From the NCBI GenBank assembly GCA_020161795.1, contig JAIUOR010000060.1:1-64000 (forward strand): a stretch of DNA of 64,000 nucleotides, given 5' to 3'. Every line of letters begins with the position of its first letter. The stretch's first letter is position 1. The notes beneath the pieces were generated by a model. The model was given only the letters and a program-made list of their open reading frames with translations. It was not told the origin of the DNA and ran no database searches. The DNA is from Actinomycetota bacterium. GTDB taxonomy: Bacteria; Actinomycetota; Actinomycetes; Propionibacteriales; Propionibacteriaceae. Of the stretch, positions 8,188 through 17,048 are shown piece after piece. Made by a program: the position numbers and the translations under genes.

Positions 8188-9591
8188 ATGCAAGGAATAC
8201 TTGAGGCAATTTCGTCGTATATCACCACGCTTGGCCCAAGCGTCGTGCTGCCGATTCTCATCACCCTCTTCGGCCTCGCCCTCGGTCTGAAGTTCGGCAA
8301 GGCATTCCGCGCCGGCCTGACCATCGGCATCGGCTTCATCGGCATCAACCTCGTGCTCGGCCTGCTCGGCGGCCAGGTCGGCCCGGCCGCCCAGGCGATG
8401 GCCACCAACTTCGGTGTCCAGCTCTCGATCGTGGATGTCGGTTGGCCGTCGTCGGCGGCGATCGCCTTTGGCTCCACCATCGGTGCGATCATCATTCCGC
8501 TCGGCCTGCTGGTGAACGTCATCCTGCTGCTCACCGGCCTGACCCGCACCCTGGACATCGACCTGTGGAACTACTGGCACTCGGCACTGATCGGCGCGCT
8601 GGTGGGCGCGTTGACGGGCAACTTCTGGCTCGGCATCCTGTCGGCCGCCGTCCACCTGGCCGTCATCCTGTCGATGGGCGACATCACAGCTCCGGTGGTG
8701 CAGAAGTACTTCAAGCTGCCTGACATCTCGTTCCCGCACGGCACCTCGGCGCCGTACGGCCTGCTCGCCTTCCCGCTGAACTGGCTCTTCGACCGGATCC
8801 CCGGCCTGAAGAACTGGGACGCGACGCCCGAGGGCATCCAGAAGCGGTTCGGCATCTTCGGCGAGTCCCTGATGATGGGCCTCATCCTCGGTCTGGTCAT
8901 CGGCGTGATGGCCTTCCCGTTCCAGAACCCGGCTGAGGACATCGCCAAGATCCTGATCCTGGCCGTCTCGCTGGCCGCAGCGATGTTCCTGCTGCCGCGC
9001 ATGGTGGGCATCCTGATGGAGGGCCTGATGCCGATCTCCGAGGCCGCGCGCGTCTTCGTCCAGAAGAAGTTCCCCGGCCGCAAGTTCTACATCGGCCTCG
9101 ACTCCGCCGTCGCCGTCGGTCAGCCTTCGGTGATCGCCACCTCGCTGATCATGGTCCCGATCACCCTGGTGCTGGCCATCGTGCTCGCCCCGCTGGGCAA
9201 CCAGGTGCTGCCGCTGGTCGACCTTGCCACGCTGCCCTTCATCGTGGCCGTGATGGTCGCGGTCTTCCGTGGCAACATCGTCCGCTCCATCATCGGCGGC
9301 TCGATCCTGGTCGCGCTCGGCCTCTTCATCGCCACCTGGATCGCTCCGGCGTTCACCAAGATCGCGGTCGATTCCGGCTTCCAGCTGGGCGAGGGCCAGA
9401 CCGTGATCTCGTCGCTGGTCGACGGCGCCAACCCGATGACCGGCCTGTTCATGGCGGCCGGCAACGGCGGTACCATCGGCGTCATCGTGGCCTCGGTGGT
9501 CTGCCTGGCCTTCGTGGTGACCACGAAGATCATGCTGGATCGTCGCGACAAGAAGCAGGAAGCTGCCGCCGAGACGGCGACGCAGGCCTGA
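8188..9591 (+). CDS. PTS enzyme IIC, galactitol (Gat) family permease
   Basis: Integral membrane channel component that translocates the sugar as IIB phosphorylates it. The 467-residue protein has about ten hydrophobic spans and the Gat-family signature regions: PILITLFGLALGLKFGKAFR near the N-terminus, GVQLSIVDVGWPSSAAIAFG, and the conserved GLDSAVAVGQPSVIATSL loop. ATG 8188 is preceded by GAAGGAGAACACCTC, a good ribosome site. It is separated from IIB by 98 bases holding two stem-loops, and precedes IIA by 11 bases. The family call is strong; the substrate is unknown. Confidence 0.88.
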   Translation: MQGILEAISSYITTLGPSVVLPILITLFGLALGLKFGKAFRAGLTIGIGFIGINLVLGLLGGQVGPAAQAMATNFGVQLSIVDVGWPSSAAIAFGSTIGAIIIPLGLLVNVILLLTGLTRTLDIDLWNYWHSALIGALVGALTGNFWLGILSAAVHLAVILSMGDITAPVVQKYFKLPDISFPHGTSAPYGLLAFPLNWLFDRIPGLKNWDATPEGIQKRFGIFGESLMMGLILGLVIGVMAFPFQNPAEDIAKILILAVSLAAAMFLLPRMVGILMEGLMPISEAARVFVQKKFPGRKFYIGLDSAVAVGQPSVIATSLIMVPITLVLAIVLAPLGNQVLPLVDLATLPFIVAVMVAVFRGNIVRSIIGGSILVALGLFIATWIAPAFTKIAVDSGFQLGEGQTVISSLVDGANPMTGLFMAAGNGGTIGVIVASVVCLAFVVTTKIMLDRRDKKQEAAAETATQA

Positions 9592-9602
9592 CGAAAGGAA
9601 TC

Positions 9603-10076
9603 ATGAGGATGGCTGAAGGGACACTGGCCCTGCTGCCGGGCTGCGCGCTGCCGCAGCTCCACGCATCGACCGATGAAGAGGTGTTGACGGCCCTGGCCGA
9701 GGCCGCCGTCGCGGCGGGGCATGCCCAGCCGTCGCTGGTGGCAGCGGTGATCCAGCGGGAGAAGTCGTACCCGACCGGGCTGCCGACACCGATCCCTTCA
9801 GCCATCCCCCATACCGATGCCGTGCACGTGATCCACTCCGGATTGGGGGTGGCCACGCTCGCCGAACCGGTCGACTTCGGCCAGATGGCGACCAGCGGCA
9901 CGACCGTTTCGGCCCGGTTGGTGGTCATGCTCTTCGTGACCGAACCGGCCGCGCAGGTGGGCGCCCTGCAGCAGGTGCTCGCCCGGCTGGGGGACGTCGA
10001 AGGGATCCAGCGGTTGCTCGACCACGCCGAGGCCGAAGGCTTCGACGAGGCCGTGACCGCATGGCTTAACGGCTGA
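9603..10076 (+). CDS. PTS enzyme IIA, fructose/galactitol family
   Basis: Accepts phosphate from HPr and hands it to the IIB at 7814. The 157-residue protein matches the PTS_EIIA type-2 fold; the phosphorylated His is His70 in PSAIPHTDAVHV. Overlap-free spacing of 11 bases after IIC with AAGGAATC before the ATG indicates cotranslation. An in-frame ATG at 9609 is an alternative start two codons downstream. Followed by a SorC regulator 40 bases later. Confidence 0.87.
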   Translation: MRMAEGTLALLPGCALPQLHASTDEEVLTALAEAAVAAGHAQPSLVAAVIQREKSYPTGLPTPIPSAIPHTDAVHVIHSGLGVATLAEPVDFGQMATSGTTVSARLVVMLFVTEPAAQVGALQQVLARLGDVEGIQRLLDHAEAEGFDEAVTAWLNG

Positions 10077-10116
10077 TTCTCGCCAGCCGCGATCGGCGGC
10101 ATGGGAAGGGGAAAGA

Positions 10117-11094
10117 GTGCCATCGCCGCGCTCACTCGACCTGCTGGTAAGGGCGGCCCAACTCTATTACGAGGAGGGCCGCTCTCAGCATGAGGTGGCC
10201 GCCGCGATCGGGGTGTCCGGATCGTCGGTCTCGCGCATCCTCGCCGCAGCGCGCGAGCAGGGCATCGTCGTGATCACGGTGCGGGATCCCCGGCGGGTGG
10301 TGCGGCGCGAGGCGTGCCTGGAAGTCCGGCTCGCCGAGCGATTCGGATTGTCCGAGGTTCGCGTGGCCACCGTCCCGAACGGCGTCCGGACGATCGACGC
10401 CGCGGCGGTGCTGGCCGCCCGGTTCTTCGCCGAGCGCGTGGAAGGGCTCCGGCGGGTCGGGCTGGGCTGGGGCGTCACCGTCGACAGATTCGCCGAACTG
10501 ATGGAACTCGAGTCGGTGCACCCCTCGCTGACGATCTGTCCGTTGGTAGGTGGGCTACCCACCGATGTCGGCCCGGCCGGCAATACGTCCATGGAGGTGC
10601 TGGCCACCCGCGCCGGCGCGACCTCCTACCGCTTCGAGTCGCCGGCTGTGGTGGAATCCCGGCAGACCTGGGCCGCGCTGCAGCGGGAGTCGTCCATCAC
10701 GGCCGCGATCCGGCGGGCCGAACTGGTCGAGTTCGCCATGGTGGGTATCGGCTGCTACGGCCAGAACAATGCGCGCCGGGTGGTGTCGGCCATGCGCCTG
10801 ACTCCCCGCGAGGCGCACCAGTTGTCCTCGCAGTCCCCGGCCGGCGACATCTGCGGCCGATTCTTCGACATCGAGGGCCGTCCGCTCGGGTTGCCCACCC
10901 TGGAGCGCGTGATCGGGGTCTCGCTCGACCAGTTGCGGAAGGTCCCCAAGGTCGTCGCCGTGGCCGCCGGCGCGGAGAAGTCACCCGGAGTCCTGGGTGC
11001 CCTGCGCACGGGCGTGCTTGACGGGATCGTGCTCGACGAGAAGTTGGCGCTCGCCGTGCTCGAGTTGGCGGACGCGGTGCCTATTCGCCCATGA
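10117..11094 (+). CDS. SorC/DeoR-family sugar-binding transcriptional regulator 1
   Basis: Regulators of this family bind DNA through an N-terminal helix-turn-helix and sense phosphorylated sugars through a C-terminal NagB-like domain. The 325-residue protein begins SLDLLVRAAQLYYEEG, then the HTH (EVAAAIGVSGSSVSRILAAA, about 28-47), then the effector domain with GLGWGVTVDRFAEL, ICPLVGGLPTD and GAEKSPGVLGAL. GTG start 10117 follows GGGAAGGGGAAAGA. Last gene of the E1/E2-PTS operon; its 3' end overlaps the convergent yjbQ-like gene by 14 bases. It is a clear paralogue of the SorC protein at 13441 (shared stretches VVESRQTW and AGDICGRF). Confidence 0.87.
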   Translation: MPSPRSLDLLVRAAQLYYEEGRSQHEVAAAIGVSGSSVSRILAAAREQGIVVITVRDPRRVVRREACLEVRLAERFGLSEVRVATVPNGVRTIDAAAVLAARFFAERVEGLRRVGLGWGVTVDRFAELMELESVHPSLTICPLVGGLPTDVGPAGNTSMEVLATRAGATSYRFESPAVVESRQTWAALQRESSITAAIRRAELVEFAMVGIGCYGQNNARRVVSAMRLTPREAHQLSSQSPAGDICGRFFDIEGRPLGLPTLERVIGVSLDQLRKVPKVVAVAAGAEKSPGVLGALRTGVLDGIVLDEKLALAVLELADAVPIRP

Positions 11095-11620
11095 CCACGA
11101 CCTGGCAACGGCGCTGCCGCGGCCGGGCCCGGTCGAAGTCGACGAAGTACACGTACCCGGTCAGCCCGAAGGCCAGCTTGCCCTCGGTCACCGCGAACAC
11201 CTGACTCGAGCCGAGCAGCGTCGCCTTCAGGTGGGCATCGGCGTTGAGCAGCAGGGTGCGATCACCGCCCGGCAGCCAGGTGTCGGCATCCGGCCAGGTG
11301 GCCACGTCGGCGAAGTGCTCCGGACCGGGGTAGCGGTACTCACCCTCCGGCGGGAGCGCGGTCTGGTTCGGGATCATCCGCTCCAGAACGTCGTCCAGGT
11401 CGGCCTGCAGGAACTCGGTGCCGTCGGGCAGCCGGTCGTGCACGAACTCCTCGAAGAAGACCGAGCAGGTGGTGTGCGGCGAGATCACCGTGCAGGTGCC
11501 TGTGGTGATGCCGCTGGCGGCCACGGCCGCAGCCACCTCGTCGGTGACGTTGACGTAGGTGGGACGCCCGCCGTGGGACTGGACCGGGAAGGTCGCGAAG
11601 TGGACGGTCACGGTCGTCAC
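11081..11620 (-). CDS. YjbQ family protein (UPF0047)
   Basis: YjbQ proteins are small trimeric metal-binding enzymes sometimes annotated as secondary thiamine-phosphate synthase; the physiological role is unsettled. The 179 residues include the conserved SPHTTCSVFFEEF and NADAHLKATLLGSSQ blocks with the histidines of the metal site, and LTGYVYFVDFDRARPR near the C-terminus. It is the last gene of the minus-strand TIM-aldolase operon, with its ATG overlapping the aldolase stop by 4 bases. Cotranscription with sugar-phosphate enzymes hints at a role in a phosphate-ester or sugar pathway rather than thiamine synthesis; that is inference. Confidence 0.8.
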   Translation of the reverse strand: MTTVTVHFATFPVQSHGGRPTYVNVTDEVAAAVAASGITTGTCTVISPHTTCSVFFEEFVHDRLPDGTEFLQADLDDVLERMIPNQTALPPEGEYRYPGPEHFADVATWPDADTWLPGGDRTLLLNADAHLKATLLGSSQVFAVTEGKLAFGLTGYVYFVDFDRARPRQRRCQVVVMGE

Positions 11621-12468
11621 TTTCCGGAGTCCGCGAGCGTCCGGATGAAGCTCGACACCTCGGCCTCGACCGCCCTGGTCGCGGCGACCGCCACGCTGGG
11701 GAACAGCAGGACGTCGGGATCGGCGGTCACCTCGCGGGCGGCGTCCATCGCCACCTTCGCCCCGTAGGTGTAGTAGTTGATCTTGCGCACCCCGTGCTCG
11801 ATGCAGCGGCGGTACTCCTCGTCGCTGAGGCCCGAACCGCCATGCATGACCAGCGGGACCCCGGCGGCGTCCACCAACTCGGTGATCAGCGGGTAGCTGA
11901 GGTGGGGCTCGCGGTGGTACATGCCGTGAACCGTGCCGAAGGAGGCCGCCAGCGCCCCGACCCCGGTACGGGCGACGAACTCGCGGGCCTGCTCCGGATC
12001 GGTGTAGAGGGCCTCGTCGGCGATCCCCTGATCCGGGTCGCCGTTCTCATTGCCGAGCATGACGCCCAGTTCGCCCTCGACCCCGAACCCGCGGCCGGCC
12101 GCCAGTTCGACCACCTCGCGGGTGCGTGCCACGTTCTCCTCGAAGGGGAGCCGGGAGCCGTCGAACATGGCGGAGTTGAAGCCTGCCTCGAAGCCGCGGG
12201 CGATGTAGTCGATGTCCTCCCCGTGATCGACGTGGATCACGAACGGGCACTCGCTCCGGCTGGCGAGCGCGACCATCGCCGCGCCGATGTCCTCGATCGA
12301 CACGACCTGCTCGTGCACCTGGGCGTGCTGCAGGATGACCGGCACGCCGATCCGCTCGGCCGCGGCGATGGTGGCGGTCAGTGCCTCGAAGAAGGGCGTG
12401 TTGACGGCGGCGATGGCGATGCCGTGCCGCTCGCCGTAGGAGAGGGCTTCGGACAAACCGATGATCAT
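11617..12468 (-). CDS. class II (zinc) ketose-bisphosphate aldolase
   Basis: Metal-dependent aldolase of the fructose/tagatose-bisphosphate aldolase family, which splits a ketose 1,6-bisphosphate or ketose 1-phosphate into DHAP and an aldehyde. The 283-residue protein has AAVNTPFFEALTATIAAAE, the metal ligands in FVIHVDHGED, VEGELGVMLG, SFGTVHGMY and MHGGSGLS, and the phosphate site INYYTYGAK. Start ATG 12468 follows AAGGATCCAGCCC. TIM lies 11 bases upstream, as expected for aldolase product handling. Which ketose phosphate is the substrate is open: no PfkB-type kinase or polyol-phosphate dehydrogenase is encoded nearby. Confidence 0.82.
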   Translation of the reverse strand: MIIGLSEALSYGERHGIAIAAVNTPFFEALTATIAAAERIGVPVILQHAQVHEQVVSIEDIGAAMVALASRSECPFVIHVDHGEDIDYIARGFEAGFNSAMFDGSRLPFEENVARTREVVELAAGRGFGVEGELGVMLGNENGDPDQGIADEALYTDPEQAREFVARTGVGALAASFGTVHGMYHREPHLSYPLITELVDAAGVPLVMHGGSGLSDEEYRRCIEHGVRKINYYTYGAKVAMDAAREVTADPDVLLFPSVAVAATRAVEAEVSSFIRTLADSGK

Positions 12469-12479
12469 GGGCTGGATCC

Positions 12480-13196
12480 TTACTGGCTGGTGGTGTGCGG
12501 TGCGGTGGTCTGGGAGTCGCGGAAGGCCGCTACGGCACCCGCCATGTCGGTCAGGACGGCTCGCCAGTCGGGTGCCTGGACGATGCCGCTGGTACCGCCC
12601 GAGCCGTCGGCGCCGGCCTCGAGCACCCGGGTGATGTCGGCGCCGCAGGTCACCCCGGCGGCGGCGATGACGCGGATCGACGGGTCGATGCCCTTGACGG
12701 CCTCGATCGAGTCGCGGACGTAACCGGTGTCGCCCATCTGCCCGGTGCCGATCAGGGCGGTCGGCTCGCAGATCATGGCCGCCGGGCCGAAGTGCGCCAG
12801 CGCCTGGCACTGCCGGATCGAATCGGCGCAGACGATGGTGGCCAGACCCACCTCGTCTGCCCGGCGCATGGTGGCGTCGAGTTCGGCCAGCGTCAGCGGG
12901 TGCTCGGCGTGGTTGAGCACGACGGCCCTGGCGCCCGCCTCGACCAGCGCCTCGGGGAGGATGTAGCCCATCCCGCGGCCGAGGGTGATCGGATCCATGT
13001 GCTGCGCGGTCACCAGGAGGCGGCTCGTCTGAGCCGCGAGCTGGGCGAGGTTGACGTGCTGCGCGGTGAAGATGATGTCGATGTCGAGCCGGCCGGCGAG
13101 CTCATCGGCGATGGCCGCGAGGCGCAGGGTGTCGGCTCCGGTCAGGTAGGCCTTGGGGTTGATGCTGAGAAAGGGTGTCCGAATGGGCGGGAGCAT
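12480..13196 (-). CDS. archaeal-type triosephosphate isomerase family protein
   Basis: Interconverts DHAP and glyceraldehyde 3-phosphate, or a related sugar phosphate. The 238 residues fit the short archaeal-like TIM class rather than the 250-residue bacterial TpiA. Catalytic residues look intact: Asn and Lys of INPKAYL, His of VVLNHAEHPL, Glu of ICEPTALIGTG, and the phosphate loop AAGVTCGAD with GSGGTSGIV. ATG 13196 is used because GAGAGGCAG precedes it and homology starts with LSINPKAYL. A housekeeping tpiA is presumably elsewhere next to pgk, so this copy looks dedicated to the PTS pathway. In erythritol catabolism a TIM-like enzyme (EryH) isomerises erythrulose phosphate, an alternative role. 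Confidence 0.78.
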   Translation of the reverse strand: MLPPIRTPFLSINPKAYLTGADTLRLAAIADELAGRLDIDIIFTAQHVNLAQLAAQTSRLLVTAQHMDPITLGRGMGYILPEALVEAGARAVVLNHAEHPLTLAELDATMRRADEVGLATIVCADSIRQCQALAHFGPAAMICEPTALIGTGQMGDTGYVRDSIEAVKGIDPSIRVIAAAGVTCGADITRVLEAGADGSGGTSGIVQAPDWRAVLTDMAGAVAAFRDSQTTAPHTTSQ

Positions 13197-13216
13197 TACT
13201 GCCTCTCGTGGGCAAC

Positions 13217-13251
13217 ATTTGCAAATATCTGCATTAACTACGGAAATATCT
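13217..13251 (-). promoter_or_regulatory. candidate SorC operator of the TIM operon
   Basis: Minus strand 13233-13217 reads TGCAGATATTTGCAAAT, matching the site at 4501-4517. It contains the perfect palindrome ATTTGCAAAT (13217-13226). On the plus strand AAATATCT occurs twice (13223-13230, 13244-13251), 21 bp apart, so on one DNA face. The block lies between the promoter and the TIM start codon, suited to repression. Confidence 0.55.
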
Positions 13252-13260
13252 TCACAATGA

Positions 13261-13290
13261 ATAATACGTCCGGAATTGCTCCGGGTGCAA
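13261..13290 (-). promoter_or_regulatory. promoter of the TIM-aldolase-yjbQ operon
   Basis: On the minus strand TTGCAC (13290-13285), an 18-bp spacer and TATTAT (13266-13261) form a near-consensus housekeeping promoter. It reads toward TIM and would start near 13254, just before the operator repeats. Confidence 0.6.
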
Positions 13291-13440
13291 AAGGGTGGCG
13301 GGGCCTTCCCCACCTACGATGCGGCCGATCGGACCCGGGAAGTTGGCCGCCTGGCTATGATTTGGCTGGCGACGGGCAGTCGATGCCGCGTGGATCCGCG
13401 GGTGGGCATTTGCCTTGCATCGCCGGGGTTGGAGGTCACC

Positions 13441-14400
13441 ATGCGGGCGCCACGGAGCCACGAGATGCTGGTCCGGGCCGCGCGCCTCTACTACCTCGAG
13501 GACATGTCGCAGGGTGACATCGCCAAGGCCCTCGGTCTCTCCCGCTCCAGCATCTCGCGCATGCTGACCGCCGCCCGGGAGCGGGGGATCGTCGAGATCC
13601 GGATCCATGTGCCCGGTGTGCTCACCCGCGTCCCCGATCTCGAGTCCGCGCTCTGCGGGGCCTTTCCCATCCGGGCCGCGACCGTCGTCGCGCGGGTGAA
13701 GTCGCGCGCTCCGATCGATCTGGTGGGCGAGGCCGCCGCGCAGGTCTTCGACGAGCGGGCACCGCACCTGACCGCGTTCGGCATCAGCTGGGGGCTGACG
13801 GTCGACAGGTTCGTCGAGCAGGTGCCGGTGGCGCCCGTCCACCGGGCACTGGTGATCTGCCCGCTGTCCGGGGGGCAGCCCTCGGATACCGGCCGGGCCG
13901 GCCATACCGCGATGGAGGTGCTGGCCGAGCACACCGGCGCCACCTCCTTCCGCTTCGAATGCCCGGCGGTCGTGGAGTCGCGTCAGACCTGGAGCGCCCT
14001 GAGCCGGGAATCCTCGATCGTGAATGCGATCCGGCGCGCCTGCCAGGTGGAGTTCGCTGTGGTGGGCATCGGTTCGGCCGGTCAGCACAACTCGCGCCGG
14101 GTGGCGGCAGCGATGCGGCTCAGCGAGGCGGAATCCCGTGAGTTCACCGACCAGGAGCCAGCCGGCGACATCTGCGGCCGGTTCTACGACATCGACGGCC
14201 GGGAACTCGGCCTGCCCACCTCGGAGCGAGTGATCGGCATCTCGCTGGATCAGCTGCGCGCCGTCCCGGAGGTGATGGGGCTGGCCGCCGGGGTGGAGAA
14301 GGCGAAGGGCGTGGTCGGTGCGCTGCGCACCCGGACGCTCGATTCGATCGTGGTCGATGAGGATCTGGCGCGGGCCGTTCTGGAGATCGTCGGGGGGTGA
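13441..14400 (+). CDS. SorC/DeoR-family sugar-binding transcriptional regulator 2
   Basis: Paralogue of the regulator at 10117. The 319-residue protein has an N-terminal HTH (DIAKALGLSRSSISRMLTAA) and a sugar-phosphate-binding domain (GISWGLTVDRF, ICPLSGGQPSD, GVEKAKGVVGALRTR). ATG 13441 is chosen because GGTTGGAGGTCACC precedes it; the frame is open upstream but lacks another good ribosome site. It is divergent from the TIM operon, whose operator lies about 200 bp upstream, the classical position for a local regulator. Two SorC proteins in one regulon could form heteromers or sense different intermediates. Confidence 0.87.
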   Translation: MRAPRSHEMLVRAARLYYLEDMSQGDIAKALGLSRSSISRMLTAARERGIVEIRIHVPGVLTRVPDLESALCGAFPIRAATVVARVKSRAPIDLVGEAAAQVFDERAPHLTAFGISWGLTVDRFVEQVPVAPVHRALVICPLSGGQPSDTGRAGHTAMEVLAEHTGATSFRFECPAVVESRQTWSALSRESSIVNAIRRACQVEFAVVGIGSAGQHNSRRVAAAMRLSEAESREFTDQEPAGDICGRFYDIDGRELGLPTSERVIGISLDQLRAVPEVMGLAAGVEKAKGVVGALRTRTLDSIVVDEDLARAVLEIVGG

Positions 14401-14443
14401 CGCCGCCTGCCCCGGCGGGCCACGGAGCCGCGGGCGTGTCTGG

Positions 14444-14449
14444 CATAGT
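14444..14449 (+). promoter_or_regulatory. ispD -10 box (leaderless)
   Basis: CATAGT lies 6 bases before the GTG at 14456, with no ribosome-binding site. Confidence 0.45.
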
Positions 14450-14455
14450 TGGGCC

Positions 14456-15220
14456 GTGCCTGAACCCGTTGTAGCCGTTGTCGTCGCCGCCGGGCTGGGC
14501 CGTCGCTACGGGGGTACGAAGCCGAAGCAGACGCTGCGGATCGTGGGACGCGCGGTGGTGGCGATGGCCGTGGAGGCCCTGGCTGCCGGTGGCTGCACGC
14601 ACGCCGTCGTGGTGATCAACGGCAAGACCGGCCATCTGTTCAAGGCGGCCCTGGAGGGGCTCCCGATCCCCGTCCTCACCACGCCCGGCGGGGATACCCG
14701 CCAGGAGTCGGTGGTGAAGGGGCTGGAGGTCATCCGCGCCGATCCGGAGTTGGCGCGGGCTGAGGTCGTGCTGGTGCACGATGCCGTCCGTCCGATGGTG
14801 CCCGCCCACGTCACCGAGGGTGTGATCACCGCCGTCCGCGAGGGCGCCGTGGCGGTGGCTCCGGTGGTGAAGGTCGCGGACACGATGCGGATGATCGAAC
14901 TCGACGAGGAGGCTTCCCGGGTGGTCGACCGCTCGCGGCTGCGGGCGGTGCAGACCCCCCAGGGCTTCCGGCTCGACGTGCTGCTGGATTGCCATGACCG
15001 CGCCGGGGTCGACGGCGTCACGGTCACCGACGACGTCTCCTGTTGCGAGCACTACGGCCACCAGGTGACGCTGGTCTCCGGTTCGCCGATGGCGCTGAAG
15101 ATCACCGAGCCGCAGGATCTCACCATCGCGCGCGCGATGTGGCGGATGCGCGCCACCTTCGGCCATCACTCCGGCCGGAGGTTCTGGCGGCACTGGAGCC
15201 TGCGGCGGCCGGGGTCATGA
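14456..15220 (+). CDS. ispD: 2-C-methyl-D-erythritol 4-phosphate cytidylyltransferase IspD
   Basis: Third step of the MEP isoprenoid pathway: CTP plus MEP gives CDP-ME. The 254-residue protein has the nucleotide-binding motif [18 protein letters not shown] at the N-terminus (usually GxGxRxxxxxPKQ), [14 protein letters not shown] in the middle, and [10 protein letters not shown] and VTDDVS toward the C-terminus. The GTG at 14456 fits homology and the leaderless promoter; the frame is open further upstream. Its stop overlaps the ispF start by 4 bases. In related genomes it follows carD directly. Confidence 0.93.
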   Translation: MPEPVVAVVVAAGLGRRYGGTKPKQTLRIVGRAVVAMAVEALAAGGCTHAVVVINGKTGHLFKAALEGLPIPVLTTPGGDTRQESVVKGLEVIRADPELARAEVVLVHDAVRPMVPAHVTEGVITAVREGAVAVAPVVKVADTMRMIELDEEASRVVDRSRLRAVQTPQGFRLDVLLDCHDRAGVDGVTVTDDVSCCEHYGHQVTLVSGSPMALKITEPQDLTIARAMWRMRATFGHHSGRRFWRHWSLRRPGS

Positions 15221-15690
15221 GCCTGAGGGTCGGCATCGGGAGCGATGTCCACGCCTTCGCGACGGGCGTCCCGCTGCACGTGGCGGGCCTGCACTTCCCG
15301 GACGAGCCGGCCGGGCTGGCCGGTCACTCCGACGGCGACGTCGCCTGTCACGCCGCGGTGGACGCCCTGCTGTCGGCGGCCGGCCTGGGCGACATCGGCA
15401 GCCGGTTCGGCACCGCCGACCCGGCCTGGGCCGGCGCGCCCGGAGTGGCCTTCCTGGCCGAGACCGTGCGGCTGCTGGACGAGGCCGGGTTCACCGTGGT
15501 GAACCTGGCGATCCAGGTGATCGGGAACCGTCCCAAGCTGGCCCCGCGGCGCGCCGAGGCTGAGGCCGTGCTGACCGCGGCCGTCGGGGCGCCGGTGAGC
15601 GTCTCGGGCACCACCACCGACGGTCTCGGCCTGACCGGTCGCGGCGAAGGGGTGGCGGCGATCGCCACCGCGCTCATCGCCGTCCGCTAG
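15217..15690 (+). CDS. ispF: 2-C-methyl-D-erythritol 2,4-cyclodiphosphate synthase IspF
   Basis: Fifth MEP-pathway enzyme: cyclises CDP-ME 2-phosphate to MEcPP with loss of CMP. The 157 residues show the metal-binding IGSDVHAF (Asp and His), [17 protein letters not shown] and the C-terminal block [21 protein letters not shown], with [10 protein letters not shown] between. Length is typical. Translationally coupled to ispD through ATGA. Its 3' end overlaps the convergent metallopeptidase gene by 4 bases. In many actinobacteria cysS follows; here it does not. Confidence 0.94.
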   Translation: MSLRVGIGSDVHAFATGVPLHVAGLHFPDEPAGLAGHSDGDVACHAAVDALLSAAGLGDIGSRFGTADPAWAGAPGVAFLAETVRLLDEAGFTVVNLAIQVIGNRPKLAPRRAEAEAVLTAAVGAPVSVSGTTTDGLGLTGRGEGVAAIATALIAVR

Positions 15691-16916
15691 CGAACCTGCT
15701 TGTTGGGCACCACCCAGGTATTGCACACGCCCACCTGGCTCTCGGCCTGGCCGGTGCGGAACCAGCGCTGCCGGTTGGCGCCCTGGCCGTGGTCCCCGTC
15801 GTAGTTGGGCTGCCCGGTGAGCACGTCGTCGCCGATGGCGTAGCTGACGTCGCTCAGCGCGGCGCGTTCGCCCTGGGTCATCTGGGAGGCGTCCGCCACC
15901 GCGCCGAGGAACATGCCGGAGAAGCAGTCGGCCTGCTGTTCCGAGCGGCGGGTCATCCAGATCGCGTCCTTGGCCTCCAACTGCTGCTCGAAGGCGATGG
16001 ACGAGATCAGGATGCCGCTGCGGGCCTGGATGGCGTGGCCGAACTCGTGGCCGATCACGTTGTCGGCCAGGAAGGGGTTGGAGATGACCTCGGGGGTGTT
16101 GCCGAACACGTGATGGAGGTTGGTCGCGTAGTAGACCCGCTGATCGCCGGAGCAGTAGACCGCGTTGTACAGCTCCAGTTCACCGCAGGCGGTCGTGATG
16201 GGCTGGGAGTAGACCGTCACCGGGGGCCGCGGCATCTGGAAGCCGGCGCGTTCCATCGGCGCCAGCCACACCATGGTCAGGCAGGCGGTGAGGTTGTTGA
16301 GGTGGGTCTCCAGTTCGTCCGGATCGGCGGCGGAGACGTCGATCCTCCCCAGCGCGCAATCGGTGGGCACCGCGACGGACTGGGAGTAGAGCGCGTTGTT
16401 CACCAGCCACTGCTCGGCCTGCTCGTAGGTCTCCGGCATCGGCAGCGGCGGCGGGTCGAAGTCGGGTTCGGGGACGACGCCCGCCGGCACCGAAGGCTGG
16501 ACGGGGGTGGTGGGGGTTCCGCCCGGCGGCTCGACGGGTGCCACCGGTGGCACGACCGGAGGTTCGACCGGCGTGATCGGTGGCTGCCCCGGAGCCGGGG
16601 AGGTGTCGACCAGGTCGTCGGAGAACAGGAAGCTCATCAGGCTCATGAAGAAGAATCCGACGACGACCGCCGCGATCAGACCGATGAGCACCGCGCGCAC
16701 CGGGTTACCGCCACGCCGGGGTGGCTGCGGGGGAGGGTAGCCCATGCCGCCCTGGGGCACGCGGCCGGCCGGCACGCCGTAGGGGCCCGCCTGTTGGTAT
16801 CCGGCCGGCTGGTACCCGGCCGGCGGCTGCCCCCAGGTCGGCTGCTGGCCCCAGGGCTGTTGAGGCTGCTGCCATTGCTGCCGGCTGCCCGGTTGCCCCC
16901 ACTGTTGCTGCGTCAC
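15687..16916 (-). CDS. neutral zinc metallopeptidase, YpfJ family, membrane-anchored
   Basis: Predicted membrane-tethered extracellular metalloprotease of unknown substrate. From the GTG at 16916 the 409-residue protein has a Gln/Gly/Pro-rich N-terminus (about 1-65), one membrane segment ([19 protein letters not shown]), a Pro-rich linker, and a C-terminal peptidase domain with zinc motif HEFGH (290-294) and the downstream Glu326 in RSEQQADCF. This pattern is diagnostic of the YpfJ/putative neutral zinc metallopeptidase family. Start choice rests on TACCCT 7 bases upstream on the minus strand (leaderless). Convergent with ispF. Confidence 0.86.
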   Translation of the reverse strand: MTQQQWGQPGSRQQWQQPQQPWGQQPTWGQPPAGYQPAGYQQAGPYGVPAGRVPQGGMGYPPPQPPRRGGNPVRAVLIGLIAAVVVGFFFMSLMSFLFSDDLVDTSPAPGQPPITPVEPPVVPPVAPVEPPGGTPTTPVQPSVPAGVVPEPDFDPPPLPMPETYEQAEQWLVNNALYSQSVAVPTDCALGRIDVSAADPDELETHLNNLTACLTMVWLAPMERAGFQMPRPPVTVYSQPITTACGELELYNAVYCSGDQRVYYATNLHHVFGNTPEVISNPFLADNVIGHEFGHAIQARSGILISSIAFEQQLEAKDAIWMTRRSEQQADCFSGMFLGAVADASQMTQGERAALSDVSYAIGDDVLTGQPNYDGDHGQGANRQRWFRTGQAESQVGVCNTWVVPNKQVR

Positions 16917-16923
16917 GGGAACC

Positions 16924-16929
16924 AGGGTA
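16924..16929 (-). promoter_or_regulatory. -10 box of the metallopeptidase gene (leaderless)
   Basis: On the minus strand TACCCT is followed by 7 bases and the GTG start at 16916; no ribosome site is visible. Confidence 0.4.
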
Positions 16930-17048
16930 GCCAGGTGATGCCGAACTCCCCAGTGGGTAACCATCGGGCATCGCCCGGGCGAGGCGCGGGCACTACGCTG
17001 GGGTCCGCCGGCCCAGCCGAGGGGCCCTGTCGCTGTGAGGACGATGCC

